The position numbers were made by a program, and so were the translations under genes. A stretch of 64,000 nucleotides of DNA. It comes from Lasioglossum baleicum. Taxonomy: Eukaryota; Arthropoda; Insecta; Hymenoptera; Halictidae. The DNA lies in the NCBI RefSeq assembly GCF_051020765.1, contig NW_027469573.1, forward strand, positions 1 through 64,000, in the 5' to 3' direction. Positions 1 through 14,566 of this stretch are shown here, in pieces (position 1 is the first letter of the stretch; every line of letters starts with the position of its first letter). Below the pieces are notes generated by a model. It was not told the origin of the DNA, made no database searches, and saw only the letters and a list, made by a program, of their open reading frames with translations.

Positions 1-2527
1 TTTCTGAAGTGTATTTCTGTGCGGAATCGCTGTTTCGCGCGCTAGATCAGTGCATTTGCATGCAAGTATGACAAATTGGAATAGAAACTCCGACCGGCAA
101 TCACGATCACGATTTATTCGAGCTTATGTCAGATTCGACGATTCTTCGTTTCAGAAGTGTATTTCTGTGCGGAATCGCTGTTTCGCGTGCTAGATCAGTG
201 CATTTGCATGCAAATATGCGAAATTGGACAGAAACTCCGACCAGGCAAGCACGATCACAATTTATTCGAGCCTATGTCAGATTCGACGATTCTTCGTTTC
301 AGAAGTGTATTTCAGTGCGGAATCGCTGTTTCGCGTGCTAGATCAGTGCATTTGCATGCAAATATGCGAAATTGGACAGAAACTCCGACCAGGCAAGCAC
401 GATCACAATTTATTCGAGCCTATGTCAGATTCGACGATTCTTCGTTTCAGAAGTGTATTTATGTGCGGAATCGCTGTTTCGCGTGCTAGATCAGTGCATT
501 TGTATGCAGATATGCGAAATTGGCACGGAAACTCCGATTTGGCAAGCACGATCACGATTTATTCGAGCTTATGTCAGATTCGACGATTCTTCGTTTCAGA
601 AGTGTATTTCTGTGCGGAATCGCTGTTTCGCGTGCTATATCAGTGCATTTGCATGCAAGTATGCGAAATTGGAATTGAAACTCCGACCCGGCAAGCACGA
701 TCACGATTTATTCGACGTTATGTCAGATTCGACGATTCTTCGTTTCAGAAGTGTATTTCTGTGCGGAATCGCTGTTTCGCGTGCTAGATCAGTGCATTTG
801 CATGCAAACATGCCAAATTGGCACAGAAACTCCGACCCGTCAAGCACGATCACAATTTATTCGAGCCTATGTCAGATTCGACGATTCTTCGTTTCAGAAG
901 TGTATTTCTGTGCGGAATCGCTGTTTCGCGTGCTATATCAGTGCATTTGCAGGCAAGTATGCCAAATTGGAATAGAAACTCCGACACGGCAAGCACGATC
1001 ACGATTTATTCGACGTTATGTCAGATTCGACGATTCTTCGTTTCAGAAGTGTATTTCTGTGCGGAATCGCTGTTTCGCGTGCTAGATCAGTGCATTTGCA
1101 TGCAAATATGCGAAATTGGACAGAAACTCCGATCCGCACAAACACGATCACGATTTATTCGAGCTTATGTCAGATTCGACGATTCTTCGTTTCAGAAGTG
1201 TATTTCTGTGCGGGATCGCTGTTTCGCGCGCTAGATCAGTGCATTTGCATGCAAGTATGACAAATTGGAATAGAAACTCCGACCGGCAATCACGATCACG
1301 ATTTATTCGAGCTTATGTCAGATTCGACGATTCTTCGTTTCAGAAGTGTATTTCTGTGCGGAATCGCTGTTTCGCGCGCTAGATCAGTGCATTTGCAGGC
1401 AAGTATGCCAAATTGGAATAGAAACTCCGACACGGCAAGCACGATCACGATTTATTCGACGTTATGTCAGATTCGACGATTCTTCGTTTCAGAAGTGTAT
1501 TTCTGTGCGGAATCGCTGTTTCGCGTGCTAGATCAGTGCATTTGCATGCAAATATGCGAAATTGGACAGAAACTCCGACCAGGCAAGCACGATCACAATT
1601 TATTCGAGCCTATGTCAGATTCGACGATTCTTCGTTTCAGAAGTGTATTTCAGTGCGGAATCGCTGTTTCGCGTGCTCGATCAGTGCATTTGCATGCAAA
1701 TATGCGAAATTGGCACGAAAACTCCGATTCGGCAAGCACGATCACGATTTATTCGAGCTTATGTCAGATTCGACAATTATTCGTTTCACAAATGAATTTC
1801 TGTGCGGAATCGCTGTTTCGCGTAGTAGATCAGTGCATTTGCAAGCAAGTATGCCAAATTGGAATAGGAACTCCGACCCGGCAAGCACGATCACGATTTA
1901 TTCGAGCTTATGTCAGATTCGACGATTCTTTGTTTCAGAAGTGTATTTCTGTGCGGTATCGCTGTTTGGCGTGCTAGATCAGTGCATTTGTATGCAGATA
2001 TGCGAAATTGGCACGGAAACTCCGATTCGGCAAGCACGATCACGATTTATTCGAGCTTATGTCATATTCCACGATTCTTCGTTTCAGAAGTGTATTTCTG
2101 TGCGGAATCGCTGTTTCGCGTGCTATATCAGTGCATTTGCATGCAAGTATGCGAAATTGGAATAGAAACTCCGACCCGGCAAGCACGATCACAATTTATT
2201 CGAGCCTATGTCAGTTTCGACATTCTTCGTTTCAGAAGTGTATTTCTGTGCGGAATCGCTGTTTCGCGTGCTAGATCAGTGCATTTGCATGCAAATATGC
2301 GAAATTGGACAGAAACTCCGACCAGGCAAGCACGATCACAATTTATTGGAGCCTATGTCAGATTCGACGATTCTTCGTTTCAGAAGTGTATTTCTGTGCG
2401 GAATCGCTGTTTCGCGTGTTAGATCAGTGCATTTGCATGCAAACATTCCAAATTGGCACAGAAACTCCGATCCGCACAAACACGATCACGATTTATTCGA
2501 GCTTATGTCAGATTCGACGATTCTTCG
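1..2527. repeat. Higher-order repeat unit A1 (17 monomers)
   Basis: Monomer order is a b b c d e f g a f b h i j k b l. The whole 2,527-bp block recurs at 2528 with very few substitutions. It carries the A markers: GGAATAGGAAC in monomer i (about 1862), ATTCCACG instead of ATTCGACG between j and k (about 2068), and a downstream boundary of TTTCTGAAG (2528) instead of TTTCAGAAG. The window opens exactly on TTTCTGAAG, so the left boundary is also visible. Confidence 0.9.
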
Positions 2528-5054
2528 TTTCTGAAGTGTATTTCTGTGCGGAATCGCTGTTTCGCGCGCTAGATCAGTGCATTTGCATGCAAGTATGACA
2601 AATTGGAATAGAAACTCCGACCGGCAATCACGATCACGATTTATTCGAGCTTATGTCAGATTCGACGATTCTTCGTTTCAGAAGTGTATTTCTGTGCGGA
2701 ATCGCTGTTTCGCGTGCTAGATCAGTGCATTTGCATGCAAATATGCGAAATTGGACAGAAACTCCGACCAGGCAAGCACGATCACAATTTATTCGAGCCT
2801 ATGTCAGATTCGACGATTCTTCGTTTCAGAAGTGTATTTCAGTGCGGAATCGCTGTTTCGCGTGCTAGATCAGTGCATTTGCATGCAAATATGCGAAATT
2901 GGACAGAAACTCCGACCAGGCAAGCACGATCACAATTTATTAGAGCCTATGTCAGATTCGACGATTCTTCGTTTCAGAAGTGTATTTATGTGCGGAATCG
3001 CTGTTTCGCGTGCTAGATCAGTGCATTTGTATGCAGATATGCGAAATTGGCACGGAAACTCCGATTTGGCAAGCACGATCACGATTTATTCGAGCTTATG
3101 TCAGATTCGACGATTCTTCGTTTCAGAAGTGTATTTCTGTGCGGAATCGCTGTTTCGCGTGCTATATCAGTGCATTTGCATGCAAGTATGCGAAATTGGA
3201 ATTGAAACTCCGACCCGGCAAGCACGATCACGATTTATTCGACGTTATGTCAGATTCGACGATTCTTCGTTTCAGAAGTGTATTTCTGTGCGGAATCGCT
3301 GTTTCGCGTGCTAGATCAGTGCATTTGCATGCAAACATGCCAAATTGGCACAGAAACTCCGACCCGTCAAGCACGATCACAATTTATTCGAGCCTATGTC
3401 AGATTCGACGATTCTTCGTTTCAGAAGTGTATTTCTGTGCGGAATCGCTGTTTCGCGTGCTATATCAGTGCATTTGCAGGCAAGTATGCCAAATTGGAAT
3501 AGAAACTCCGACACGGCAAGCACGATCACGATTTATTCGACGTTATGTCAGATTCGACGATTCTTCGTTTCAGAAGTGTATTTCTGTGCGGAATCGCTGT
3601 TTCGCGTGCTAGATCAGTGCATTTGCATGCAAATATGCGAAATTGGACAGAAACTCCGATCCGCACAAACACGATCACGATTTATTCGAGCTTATGTCAG
3701 ATTCGACGATTCTTCGTTTCAGAAGTGTATTTCTGTGCGGGATCGCTGTTTCGCGCGCTAGATCAGTGCATTTGCATGCAAGTATGACAAATTGGAATAG
3801 AAACTCCGACCGGCAATCACGATCACGATTTATTCGAGCTTATGTCAGATTCGACGATTCTTCGTTTCAGAACTGTATTTCTGTGCGGAATCGCTGTTTC
3901 GCGCGCTAGATCAGTGCATTTGCAGGCAAGTATGCCAAATTGGAATAGAAACTCCGACACGGCAAGCACGATCACGATTTATTCGACGTTATGTCAGATT
4001 CGACGATTCTTCGTTTCAGAAGTGTATTTCTGTGCGGAATCGCTGTTTCGCGTGCTAGATCAGTGCATTTGCATGCAAATATGCGAAATTGGACAGAAAC
4101 TCCGACCAGGCAAGCACGATCACAATTTATTCGAGCCTATGTCAGATTCGACGATTCTTCGTTTCAGAAGTGTATTTCAGTGCGGAATCGCTGTTTCGCG
4201 TGCTCGATCAGTGCATTTGCATGCAAATATGCGAAATTGGCACGAAAACTCCGATTCGGCAAGCACGATCACGATTTATTCGAGCTTATGTCAGATTCGA
4301 CAATTATTCGTTTCACAAATGAATTTCTGTGCGGAATCGCTGTTTCGCGTAGTAGATCAGTGCATTTGCAAGCAAGTATGCCAAATTGGAATAGAAACTC
4401 CGACCCGGCAAGCACGATCACGATTTATTCGAGCTTATGTCAGATTCGACGATTCTTTGTTTCAGAAGTGTATTTCTGTGCGGTATCGCTGTTTCGCGTG
4501 CTAGATCAGTGCATTTGTATGCAGATATGCGAAATTGGCACGGAAACTCCGATTCGGCAAGCACGATCACGATTTATTCGAGCTTATGTCAGATTCGACG
4601 ATTCTTCGTTTCAGAAGTGTATTTCTGTGCGGAATCGCTGTTTCGCGTGCTATATCAGTGCATTTGCATGCAAGTATGCGAAATTGGAATAGAAACTCCG
4701 ACCCGGCAAGCACGATCACAATTTATTCGAGCCTATGTCAGTTTCGACATTCTTCGTTTCAGAAGTGTATTTCTGTGCGGAATCGCTGTTTCGCGTGCTA
4801 GATCAGTGCATTTGCATGCAAATATGCGAAATTGGACAGAAACTCCGACCAGGCAAGCACGATCACAATTTATTCGAGCCTATGTCAGATTCGACGATTC
4901 TTCGTTTCAGAAGTGTATTTCTGTGCGGAATCGCTGTTTCGCGTGTTAGATCAGTGCATTTGCATGCAAACATTCCAAATTGGCACAGAAACTCCGATCC
5001 GCACAAACACGATCATGATTTATTCGAGCTTATGTCTGATTCGACGATTCTTCG
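2528..5054. repeat. Higher-order repeat unit B1 (17 monomers)
   Basis: Same order as unit A1 (a b b c d e f g a f b h i j k b l) and the same 2,527-bp length. It carries B markers: GGAATAGAAAC in monomer i, ATTCGACG between j and k, and TTTCAGAAG at its right boundary (5055). Differences from A1 are scattered single bases, for example AACTG for AAGTG near 3872. Confidence 0.88.
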
Positions 5055-7133
5055 TTTCAGAAGTGTATTTCTGTGCGGAATCGCTGTTTCGCGCGCTAGA
5101 TCAGTGCATTTGCATGCAAGTATGACAAATTGGAATAGAAACTCCGACCGGCAATCACGATCACGATTTATTCGAGCTTATGTCAGATTCGACGATTCTT
5201 CGTTTCAGAAGTGTATTTCTGTGCGGAATCGCTGTTTCGCGCGCTAGATCAGTGCATTTGCAGGCAAGTATGCCAAATTGGAATAGAAACTCCGACACGG
5301 CAAGCACGATCACGATTTATTCGACGTTATGTCAGATTCGACGATTCTTCGTTTCAGAAGTGTATTTCTGTGCGGAATCGCTGTTTCGCGTGCTAGATCA
5401 GTGCATTTGCATGCAAATATGCGAAATTGGACAGAAACTCCGACCAGGCAAGCACGATCACAATTTATTCGAGCCTATGTCAGTTTCGACATTCTTCGTT
5501 TCAGAAGTGTATTTCTGTGCGGAACCGCTGTTTCGCGTGCTAGATCAGTGCATTTGCATGCAAATATGCGAAATTGGACAGAAACTCCGACCAGGCAAGC
5601 ACGATCACAATTTATTCGAGCCTATGTCAGATTCGACGATTCTTCGTTTCAGAAGTGTATTTCTGTGCGGAATCGCTGTTTCGCGTGTTAGATCAGTGCA
5701 TTTGCATGCAAACATTCCAAATTGGCACAGAAACTCCGATCCGCACAAACACGATCACGATTTATTCGAGCTTATGTCAGATTCGACGATTCTTCGTTTC
5801 AGAAGTGTATTTCTGTGCGGAATCGCTGTTTCGCGCGCTAGATCAGTGCATTTGCATGCAAGTATGACAAATTGGAATAGAAACTCCGACCGGCAATCAC
5901 GATCACGATTTATTCGAGCTTATGTCAGATTCGACGATTCTTCGTTTCAGAAGTGTATTTCTGTGCGGAATCGCTGTTTCGCGTGCTAGATCAGTGCATT
6001 TGCATGCAAATATGCGAAATTGGACAGAAACTCCGACCAGGCAAGCACGATCACAATTTATTCGAGCCTATGTCAGATTCGACGATTCTTCGTTTCAGAA
6101 GTGTATTTCAGTGCGGAATCGCTGTTTCGCGTGCTAGATCAGTGCATTTGCATGCAAATATGCGAAATTGGACAGAAACTCCGACCAGGCAAGCACGATC
6201 ACAATTTATTCGAGCCTATGTCAGATTCGACGATTCTTCGTTTCAGAAGTGTATTTCAGTGCGGAATCGCTGTTTCGCGTGCTCGATCAGTGCATTTGCA
6301 TGCAAATATGCGAAATTGGCACGAAAACTCCGATTCGGCAAGCACGATCACGATTTATTCGAGCTTATGTCAGATTCGACAATTATTCGTTTCACAAATG
6401 AATTTCTGTGCGGAATCGCTGTTTCGCGTAGTAGATCAGTGCATTTGCAAGCAAGTATGCCAAATTGGAATAGGAACTCCGACCCGGCAAGCACGATCAC
6501 GATTTATTCGAGCTTATGTCAGATTCGACGATTCTTTGTTTCAGAAGTGTATTTCTGTGCGGTATCGCTGTTTCGCGTGCTAGATCAGTGCATTTGTATG
6601 CAGATATGCGAAATTGGCACGGAAACTCCGATTCGGCAAGCACGATCACGATTTATTCGAGCTTATGTCAGATTCCACGATTCTTCGTTTCAGAAGTGTA
6701 TTTCTGTGCGGAATCGCTGTTTCGCGTGCTATATCAGTGCATTTGCATGCAAGTATGCGAAATTGGAATAGAAACTCCGACCCGGCAAGCACGATCACAA
6801 TTTATTCGAGCCTATGTCAGTTTCGACATTCTTCGTTTCAGAAGTGTATTTCTGTGCGGAATCGCTGTTTCGCGTGCTAGATCAGTGCATTTGCATGCAA
6901 ATATGCGAAATTGGACAGAAACTCCGACCAGGCAAGCACGATCACAATTTATTCGAGCCTATGTCAGATTCGACGATTCTTCGTTTCAGAAGTGTATTTC
7001 TGTGCGGAATCGCTGTTTCGCGTGTTAGATCAGTGCATTTGCATGCAAACATTCCAAATTGGCACAGAAACTCCGATCCGCACAAACACGATCACGATTT
7101 ATTCGAGCTTATGTCAGATTCGACGATTCTTCG
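5055..7133. repeat. Higher-order repeat unit A2 (14 monomers)
   Basis: Order a f b b l a b b h i j k b l, 2,079 bp, with A markers in i (about 6473), at j-k (ATTCCACG, about 6675) and at the right boundary (TTTCTGAAG at 7134). The fourth monomer is preceded by CGACATTC and GGAACCGC, the signature of the monomer that normally follows k. A deletion or crossover therefore joined two out-of-register copies here. Confidence 0.85.
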
Positions 7134-9660
7134 TTTCTGAAGTGTATTTCTGTGCGGAATCGCTGTTTCGCGCGCTAGATCAGTGCATTTGCATGCAAGT
7201 ATGACAAATTGGAATAGAAACTCCGACCGGCAATCACGATCACGATTTATTCGAGCTTATGTCAGATTCGACGATTCTTCGTTTCAGAAGTGTATTTCTG
7301 TGCGGAATCGCTGTTTCGCGTGCTAGATCAGTGCATTTGCATGCAAATATGCGAAATTGGACAGAAACTCCGACCAGGCAAGCACGATCACAGTTTATTC
7401 GAGCCTATGTCAGATTCGACGATTCTTCGTTTCAGAAGTGTATTTCAGTGCGGAATCGCTGTTTCGCGTGCTAGATCAGTGCATTTGCATGCAAATATGC
7501 GAAATTGGACAGAAACTCCGACCAGGCAAGCACGATCACAATTTATTCGAGCCTATGTCAGATTCGACGATTCTTCGTTTCAGAAGTGTATTTATGTGCG
7601 GAATCGCTGTTTCGCGTGCTAGATCAGTGCATTTGTATGCAGATATGCGAAATTGGCACGGAAACTCCGATTTGGCAAGCACGATCACGATTTATTCGAG
7701 CTTATGTCAGATTCGACGATTCTTCGTTTCAGAAGTGTATTTCTGTGCGGAATCGCTGTTTCGCGTGCTATATCAGTGCATTTGCATGCAAGTATGCGAA
7801 ATTGGAATTGAAACTCCGACCCGGCAAGCACGATCACGATTTATTCGACGTTATGTCAGATTCGACGATTCTTCGTTTCAGAAGTGTATTTCTGTGCGGA
7901 ATCGCTGTTTCGCGTGCTAGATCAGTGCATTTGCATGCAAACATGCCAAATTGGCACAGAAACTCCGACCCGTCAAGCACGATCACAATTTATTCGAGCC
8001 TATGTCAGATTCGACGATTCTTCGTTTCAGAAGTGTATTTCTGTGCGGAATCGCTGTTTCGCGTGCTATATCAGTGCATTTGCAGGCAAGTATGCCAAAT
8101 TGGAATAGAAACTCCGACACGGCAAGCACGATCACGATTTATTCGACGTTATGTCAGATTCGACGATTCTTCGTTTCAGAAGTGTATTTCTGTGCGGAAT
8201 CGCTGTTTCGCGTGCTAGATCAGTGCATTTGCATGCAAATATGCGAAATTGGACAGAAACTCCGATCCGCACAAACACGATCACGATTTATTCGAGCTTA
8301 TGTCAGATTCGACGATTCTTCGTTTCAGAAGTGTATTTCTGTGCGGGATCGCTGTTTCGCGCGCTAGATCAGTGCATTTGCATGCAAGTATGACAAATTG
8401 GAATAGAAACTCCGACCGGCAATCACGATCACGATTTATTCGAGCTTATGTCAGATTCGACGATTCTTCGTTTCAGAAGTGTATTTCTGTGCGGAATCGC
8501 TGTTTCGCGCGCTAGATCAGTGCATTTGCAGGCAAGTATGCCAAATTGGAATAGAAACTCCGACACGGCAAGCACGATCACGATTTATTCGACGTTATGT
8601 CAGATTCGACGATTCTTCGTTTCAGAAGTGTATTTCTGTGCGGAATCGCTGTTTCGCGTGCTAGATCAGTGCATTTGCATGCAAATATGCGAAATTGGAC
8701 AGAAACTCCGACCAGGCAAGCACGATCACAATTTATTCGAGCCTATGTCAGATTCGACGATTCTTCGTTTCAGAAGTGTATTTCAGTGCGGAATCGCTGT
8801 TTCGCGTGCTCGATCAGTGCATTTGCATGCAAATATGCGAAATTGGCACGAAAACTCCGATTCGGCAAGCACGATCACGATTTATTCGAGCTTATGTCAG
8901 ATTCGACAATTATTCGTTTCACAAATGAATTTCTGTGCGGAATCGCTGTTTCGCGTAGTAGATCAGTGCATTTGCAAGCAAGTATGCCAAATTGGAATAG
9001 AAACTCCGACCCGGCAAGCACGATCACGATTTATTCGAGCTTATGTCAGATTCGACGATTCTTTGTTTCAGAAGTGTATTTCTGTGCGGTATCGCTGTTT
9101 CGCGTGCTAGATCAGTGCATTTGTATGCAGATATGCGAAATTGGCACGGAAACTCCGATTCGGCAAGCACGATCACGATTTATTCGAGCTTATGTCAGAT
9201 TCGACGATTCTTCGTTTCAGAAGTGTATTTCTGTGCGGAATCGCTGTTTCGCGTGCTATATCAGTGCATTTGCATGCAAGTATGCGAAATTGGAATAGAA
9301 ACTCCGACCCGGCAAGCACGATCACAATTTATTCGAGCCTATGTCAGTTTCGACATTCTTCGTTTCAGAAGTGTATTTCTGTGCGGAATCGCTGTTTCGC
9401 GTGCTAGATCAGTGCATTTGCATGCAAATATGCGAAATTGGACAGAAACTCCGACCAGGCAAGCACGATCACAATTTATTCGAGCCTATGTCAGATTCGA
9501 CGATTCTTCGTTTCAGAAGTGTATTTCTGTGCGGAATCGCTGTTTCGCGTGTTAGATCAGTGCATTTGCATGCAAACATTCCAAATTGGCACAGAAACTC
9601 CGATCCGCACAAACACGATCACGATTTATTCGAGCTTATGTCAGATTCGACGATTCTTCG
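7134..9660. repeat. Higher-order repeat unit B2 (17 monomers)
   Basis: Order a b b c d e f g a f b h i j k b l, 2,527 bp, nearly identical to unit B1, with B markers throughout. The right boundary is TTTCAGAAG at 9661. Confidence 0.88.
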
Positions 9661-10998
9661 TTTCAGAAGTGTATTTCTGTGCGGAATCGCTGTTTCGCGC
9701 GCTAGATCAGTGCATTTGCATGCAAGTATGACAAATTGGAATAGAAACTCCGACCGGCAATCACGATCACGATTTATTCGAGCTTATGTCAGATTCGACG
9801 ATTCTTCGTTTCAGAAGTGTATTTCTGTGCGGAATCGCTGTTTCGCGCGCTAGATCAGTGCATTTGCAGGCAAGTATGCCAAATTGGAATAGAAACTCCG
9901 ACACGGCAAGCACGATCACGATTTATTCGACGTTATGTCAGATTCGACGATTCTTCGTTTCAGAAGTGTATTTCTGTGCGGAATCGCTGTTTCGCGTGCT
10001 AGATCAGTGCATTTGCATGCAAATATGCGAAATTGGACAGAAACTCCGACCAGGCAAGCACGATCACAATTTATTCGAGCCTATGTCAGATTCGACGATT
10101 CTTCGTTTCAGAAGTGTATTTCAGTGCGGAATCGCTGTTTCGCGTGCTCGATCAGTGCATTTGCATGCAAATATGCGAAATTGGCACGAAAACTCCGATT
10201 CGGCAAGCACGATCACGATTTATTCGAGCTTATGTCAGATTCGACAATTATTCGTTTCACAAATGAATTTCTGTGCGGAATCGCTGTTTCGCGTAGTAGA
10301 TCAGTGCATTTGCAAGCAAGTATGCCAAATTGGAATAGGAACTCCGACCCGGCAAGCACGATCACGATTTATTCGAGCTTATGTCAGATTCGACGATTCT
10401 TTGTTTCAGAAGTGTATTTCTGTGCGGTATCGCTGTTTCGCGTGCTAGATCAGTGCATTTGTATGCAGATATGCGAAATTGGCACGGAAACTCCGATTCG
10501 GCAAGCACGATCACGATTTATTCGAGCTTATGTCAGATTCCACGATTCTTCGTTTCAGAAGTGTATTTCTGTGCGGAATCGCTGTTTCGCGTGCTATATC
10601 AGTGCATTTGCATGCAAGTATGCGAAATTGGAATAGAAACTCCGACCCGGCAAGCACGATCACAATTTATTCGAGCCTATGTCAGTTTCGACATTCTTCG
10701 TTTCAGAAGTGTATTTCTGTGCGGAATCGCTGTTTCGCGTGCTAGATCAGTGCATTTGCATGCAAATATGCGAAATTGGACAGAAACTCCGACCAGGCAA
10801 GCACGATCACAATTTATTCGAGCCTATGTCAGATTCGACGATTCTTCGTTTCAGAAGTGTATTTCTGTGCGGAATCGCTGTTTCGCGTGTTAGATCAGTG
10901 CATTTGCATGCAAACATTCCAAATTGGCACAGAAACTCCGATCCGCACAAACACGATCACGATTTATTCGAGCTTATGTCAGATTCGACGATTCTTCG
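9661..10998. repeat. Higher-order repeat unit A3 (9 monomers)
   Basis: Order a f b h i j k b l, 1,338 bp. It carries A markers in i (about 10336), at j-k (about 10540) and at the right boundary (TTTCTGAAG at 10999). It equals the second half of the 17-mer, so it is an internally deleted A unit. Confidence 0.86.
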
Positions 10999-13526
10999 TT
11001 TCTGAAGTGTATTTCTGTGCGGAATCGCTGTTTCGCGCGCTAGATCAGTGCATTTGCATGCAAGTATGACAAATTGGAATAGAAACTCCGACCGGCAATC
11101 ACGATCACGATTTATTCGAGCTTATGTCAGATTCGACGATTCTTCGTTTCAGAAGTGTATTTCTGTGCGGAATCGCTGTTTCGCGTGCTAGATCAGTGCA
11201 TTTGCATGCAAATATGCGAAATTGGACAGAAACTCCGACCAGGCAAGCACGATCACAATTTATTCGAGCCTATGTCAGATTCGACGATTCTTCGTTTCAG
11301 AAGTGTATTTCAGTGCGGAATCGCTGTTTCGCGTGCTAGATCAGTGCATTTGCATGCAAATATGCGAAATTGGACAGAAACTCCGACCAGGCAAGCACGA
11401 TCACAATTTATTCGAGCCTATGTCAGATTCGACGATTCTTCGTTTCAGAAGTGTATTTATGTGCGGAATCGCTGTTTCGCGTGCTAGATCAGTGCATTTG
11501 TATGCAGATATGCGAAATTGGCACGGAAACTCCGATTTGGCAAGCACGATCACGATTTATTCGAGCTTATGTCAGATTCGACGATTCTTCGTTTCAGAAG
11601 TGTATTTCTGTGCGGAATCGCTGTTTCGCGTGCTATATCAGTGCATTTGCATGCAAGTATGCGAAATTGGAATTGAAACTCCGACCCGGCAAGCACGATC
11701 ACGATTTATTCGACGTTATGTCAGATTCGACGATTCTTCGTTTCAGAAGTGTATTTCTGTGCGGAATCGCTGTTTCGCGTGCTAGATCAGTGCATTTGCA
11801 TGCAAACATGCCAAATTGGCACAGAAACTCCGACCCGTCAAGCACGATCACAATTTATTCGAACCTATGTCAGATTCGACGATTCTTCGTTTCAGAAGTG
11901 TATTTCTGTGCGGAATCGCTGTTTCGCGTGCTATATCAATGCATTTGCAGGCAAGTATGCCAAATTGGAATAGAAACTCCGACACGGCAAGCACGATCAC
12001 GATTTATTCGACGTTATGTCAGATTCGACGATTCTTCGTTTCAGAAGTGTATTTCTGTGCGGAATCGCTGTTTCGCGTGCTAGATCAGTGCATTTGCATG
12101 CAAATATGCGAAATTGGACAGAAACTCCGACCAGGCAAGCACGATCACAATTTATTCGAGCCTATGTCAGATTCGACGATTCTTCGTTTCAGAAGTGTAT
12201 TTCTGTGCGGAATCGCTGTTTCGCGTGTTAGATCAGTGCATTTGCATGCAAACATTCCAATTTGGCACAGAAACTCCGATCCGCACAAACACGATCACGA
12301 TTTATTCGAGCTTATGTCAGATTCGACGATTCTTCGTTTCAGAAGTGTATTTCTGTGCGGAATCGCTGTTTCGCGCGCTAGATCAGTGCATTTGCATGCA
12401 AGTATGACAAATTGGAATAGAAACTCCGACCGGCAATCACGATCACGATTTATTCGAGCTTATGTCAGATTCGACGATTCTTCGTTTCAGAAGTGTATTT
12501 CTGTGCGGAATCGCTGTTTCGCGCGCTAGATCAGTGCATTTGCAGGCAAGTATGCCAAATTGGAATAGAAACTCCGACACGGCAAGCACGATCACGATTT
12601 ATTCGACGTTATGTCAGATTCGACGATTCTTCGTTTCAGAAGTGTATTTCTGTGCGGAATCGCTGTTTCGCGTGCTAGATCAGTGCATTTGCATGCAAAT
12701 ATGCGAAATTGGCACGAAAACTCCGATTCGGCAAGCACGATCACGATTTATTCGAGCTTATGTCAGATTCGACAATTATTCGTTTCACAAATGAATTTCT
12801 GTGCGGAATCGCTGTTTCGCGTAGTAGATCAGTGCATTTGCAAGCAAGTATGCCAAATTGGAATAGAAACTCCGACCCGGCAAGCACGATCACGATTTAT
12901 TCGAGCTTATGTCAGATTCGACGATTCTTTGTTTCAGAAGTGTATTTCTGTGCGGTATCGCTGTTTCGCGTGCTAGATCAGTGCATTTGTATGCAGATAT
13001 GCGAAATTGGCACGGAAACTCCGATTCGGCAAGCACGATCACGATTTATTCGAGCTTATGTCAGATTCGACGATTCTTCGTTTCAGAAGTGTATTTCTGT
13101 GCGGAATCGCTGTTTCGCGTGCTATATCAGTGCATTTGCATGCAAGTATGCGAAATTGGAATAGAAACTCCGACCCGGCAAGCACGATCACAATTTATTC
13201 GAGCCTATGTCAGTTTCGACATTCTTCGTTTCAGAAGTGTATTTCTGTGCGGAACCGCTGTTTCGCGTGCTAGATCAGTGCATTTGCATGCAAATATGCG
13301 AAATTGGACAGAAACTCCGACCAGGCAAGCACGATCACAATTTATTCGAGCCTATGTCAGATTCGACGATTCTTCGTTTCAGAAGTGTATTTCTGTGCGG
13401 AATCGCTGTTTCGCGTGTTAGATCAGTGCATTTGCATGCAAACATTCCAAATTGGCACAGAAACTCCGATCCGCACAAACACGATCACGATTTATTCGAG
13501 CTTATGTCAGATTCGACGATTCTTCG
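10999..13526. repeat. Higher-order repeat unit B3 (17 monomers, altered order)
   Basis: Order a b b c d e f b l a f (b/h fusion) i j k b l, 2,528 bp, with B markers. Where units A1, B1 and B2 have the hybrid monomer g, this copy has separate b and l monomers. Where they have b then h, it has a single monomer (about 12660-12760) with a b-like first half (GCTAGATC) and an h-like second half (GGCACGAAAAC). Confidence 0.85.
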
Positions 13527-14566
13527 TTTCAGAAGTGTATTTCTGTGCGGAATCGCTGTTTCGCGCGCTAGATCAGTGCATTTGCATGCAAGTATGACAA
13601 ATTGGAATAGAAACTCCGACCGGCAATCACGATCACGATTTATTCGAGCTTATGTCAGATTCGACGATTCTTCGTTTCAGAAGTGTATTTCTGTGCGGAA
13701 TCGCTGTTTCGCGTGCTAGATCAGTGCATTTGCATGCAAATATGCGAAATTGGACAGAAACTCCGACCAGGCAAGCACGATCACAATTTATTCGAGCTTA
13801 TGTCAGATTCGACAATTATTCGTTTCACAAATGAATTTCTGTGCGGAATCGCTGTTTCGCGTAGTAGATCAGTGCATTTGCAAGCAAGTATGCCAAATTG
13901 GAATAGGAACTCCGACCCGGCAAGCACGATCACGATTTATTCGAGCTTATGTCAGATTCGACGATTCTTTGTTTCAGAAGTGTATTTCTGTGCGGTATCG
14001 CTGTTTCGCGTGCTAGATCAGTGCATTTGTATGCAGATATGCGAAATTGGCACGGAAACTCCGATTCGGCAAGCACGATCACGATTTATTCGAGCTTATG
14101 TCAGATTCCACGATTCTTCGTTTCAGAAGTGTATTTCTGTGCGGAATCGCTGTTTCGCGTGCTATATCAGTGCATTTGCATGCAAGTATGCGAAATTGGA
14201 ATAGAAACTCCGACCCGGCAAGCACGATCACAATTTATTCGAGCCTATGTCAGTTTCGACATTCTTCGTTTCAGAAGTGTATTTCTGTGCGGAATCGCTG
14301 TTTCGCGTGCTAGATCAGTGCATTTGCATGCAAATATGCGAAATTGGACAGAAACTCCGACCAGGCAAGCACGATCACAATTTATTCGAGCCTATGTCAG
14401 ATTCGACGATTCTTCGTTTCAGAAGTGTATTTCTGTGCGGAATCGCTGTTTCGCGTGTTAGATCAGTGCATTTGCATGCAAACATTCCAAATTGGCACAG
14501 AAACTCCGATCCGCACAAACACGATCACGATTTATTCGAGCTTATGTCAGATTCGACGATTCTTCG
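13527..14566. repeat. Higher-order repeat unit A4 (7 monomers)
   Basis: Order a (b/h fusion) i j k b l, 1,040 bp. It carries A markers in i (about 13908), at j-k (about 14107) and at the right boundary (TTTCTGAAG at 14567). The second monomer changes from b sequence to h sequence near 13795, where TTTATTCGAGCTTATG runs into GACAATTATTCG. This marks a recombination junction. Confidence 0.85.
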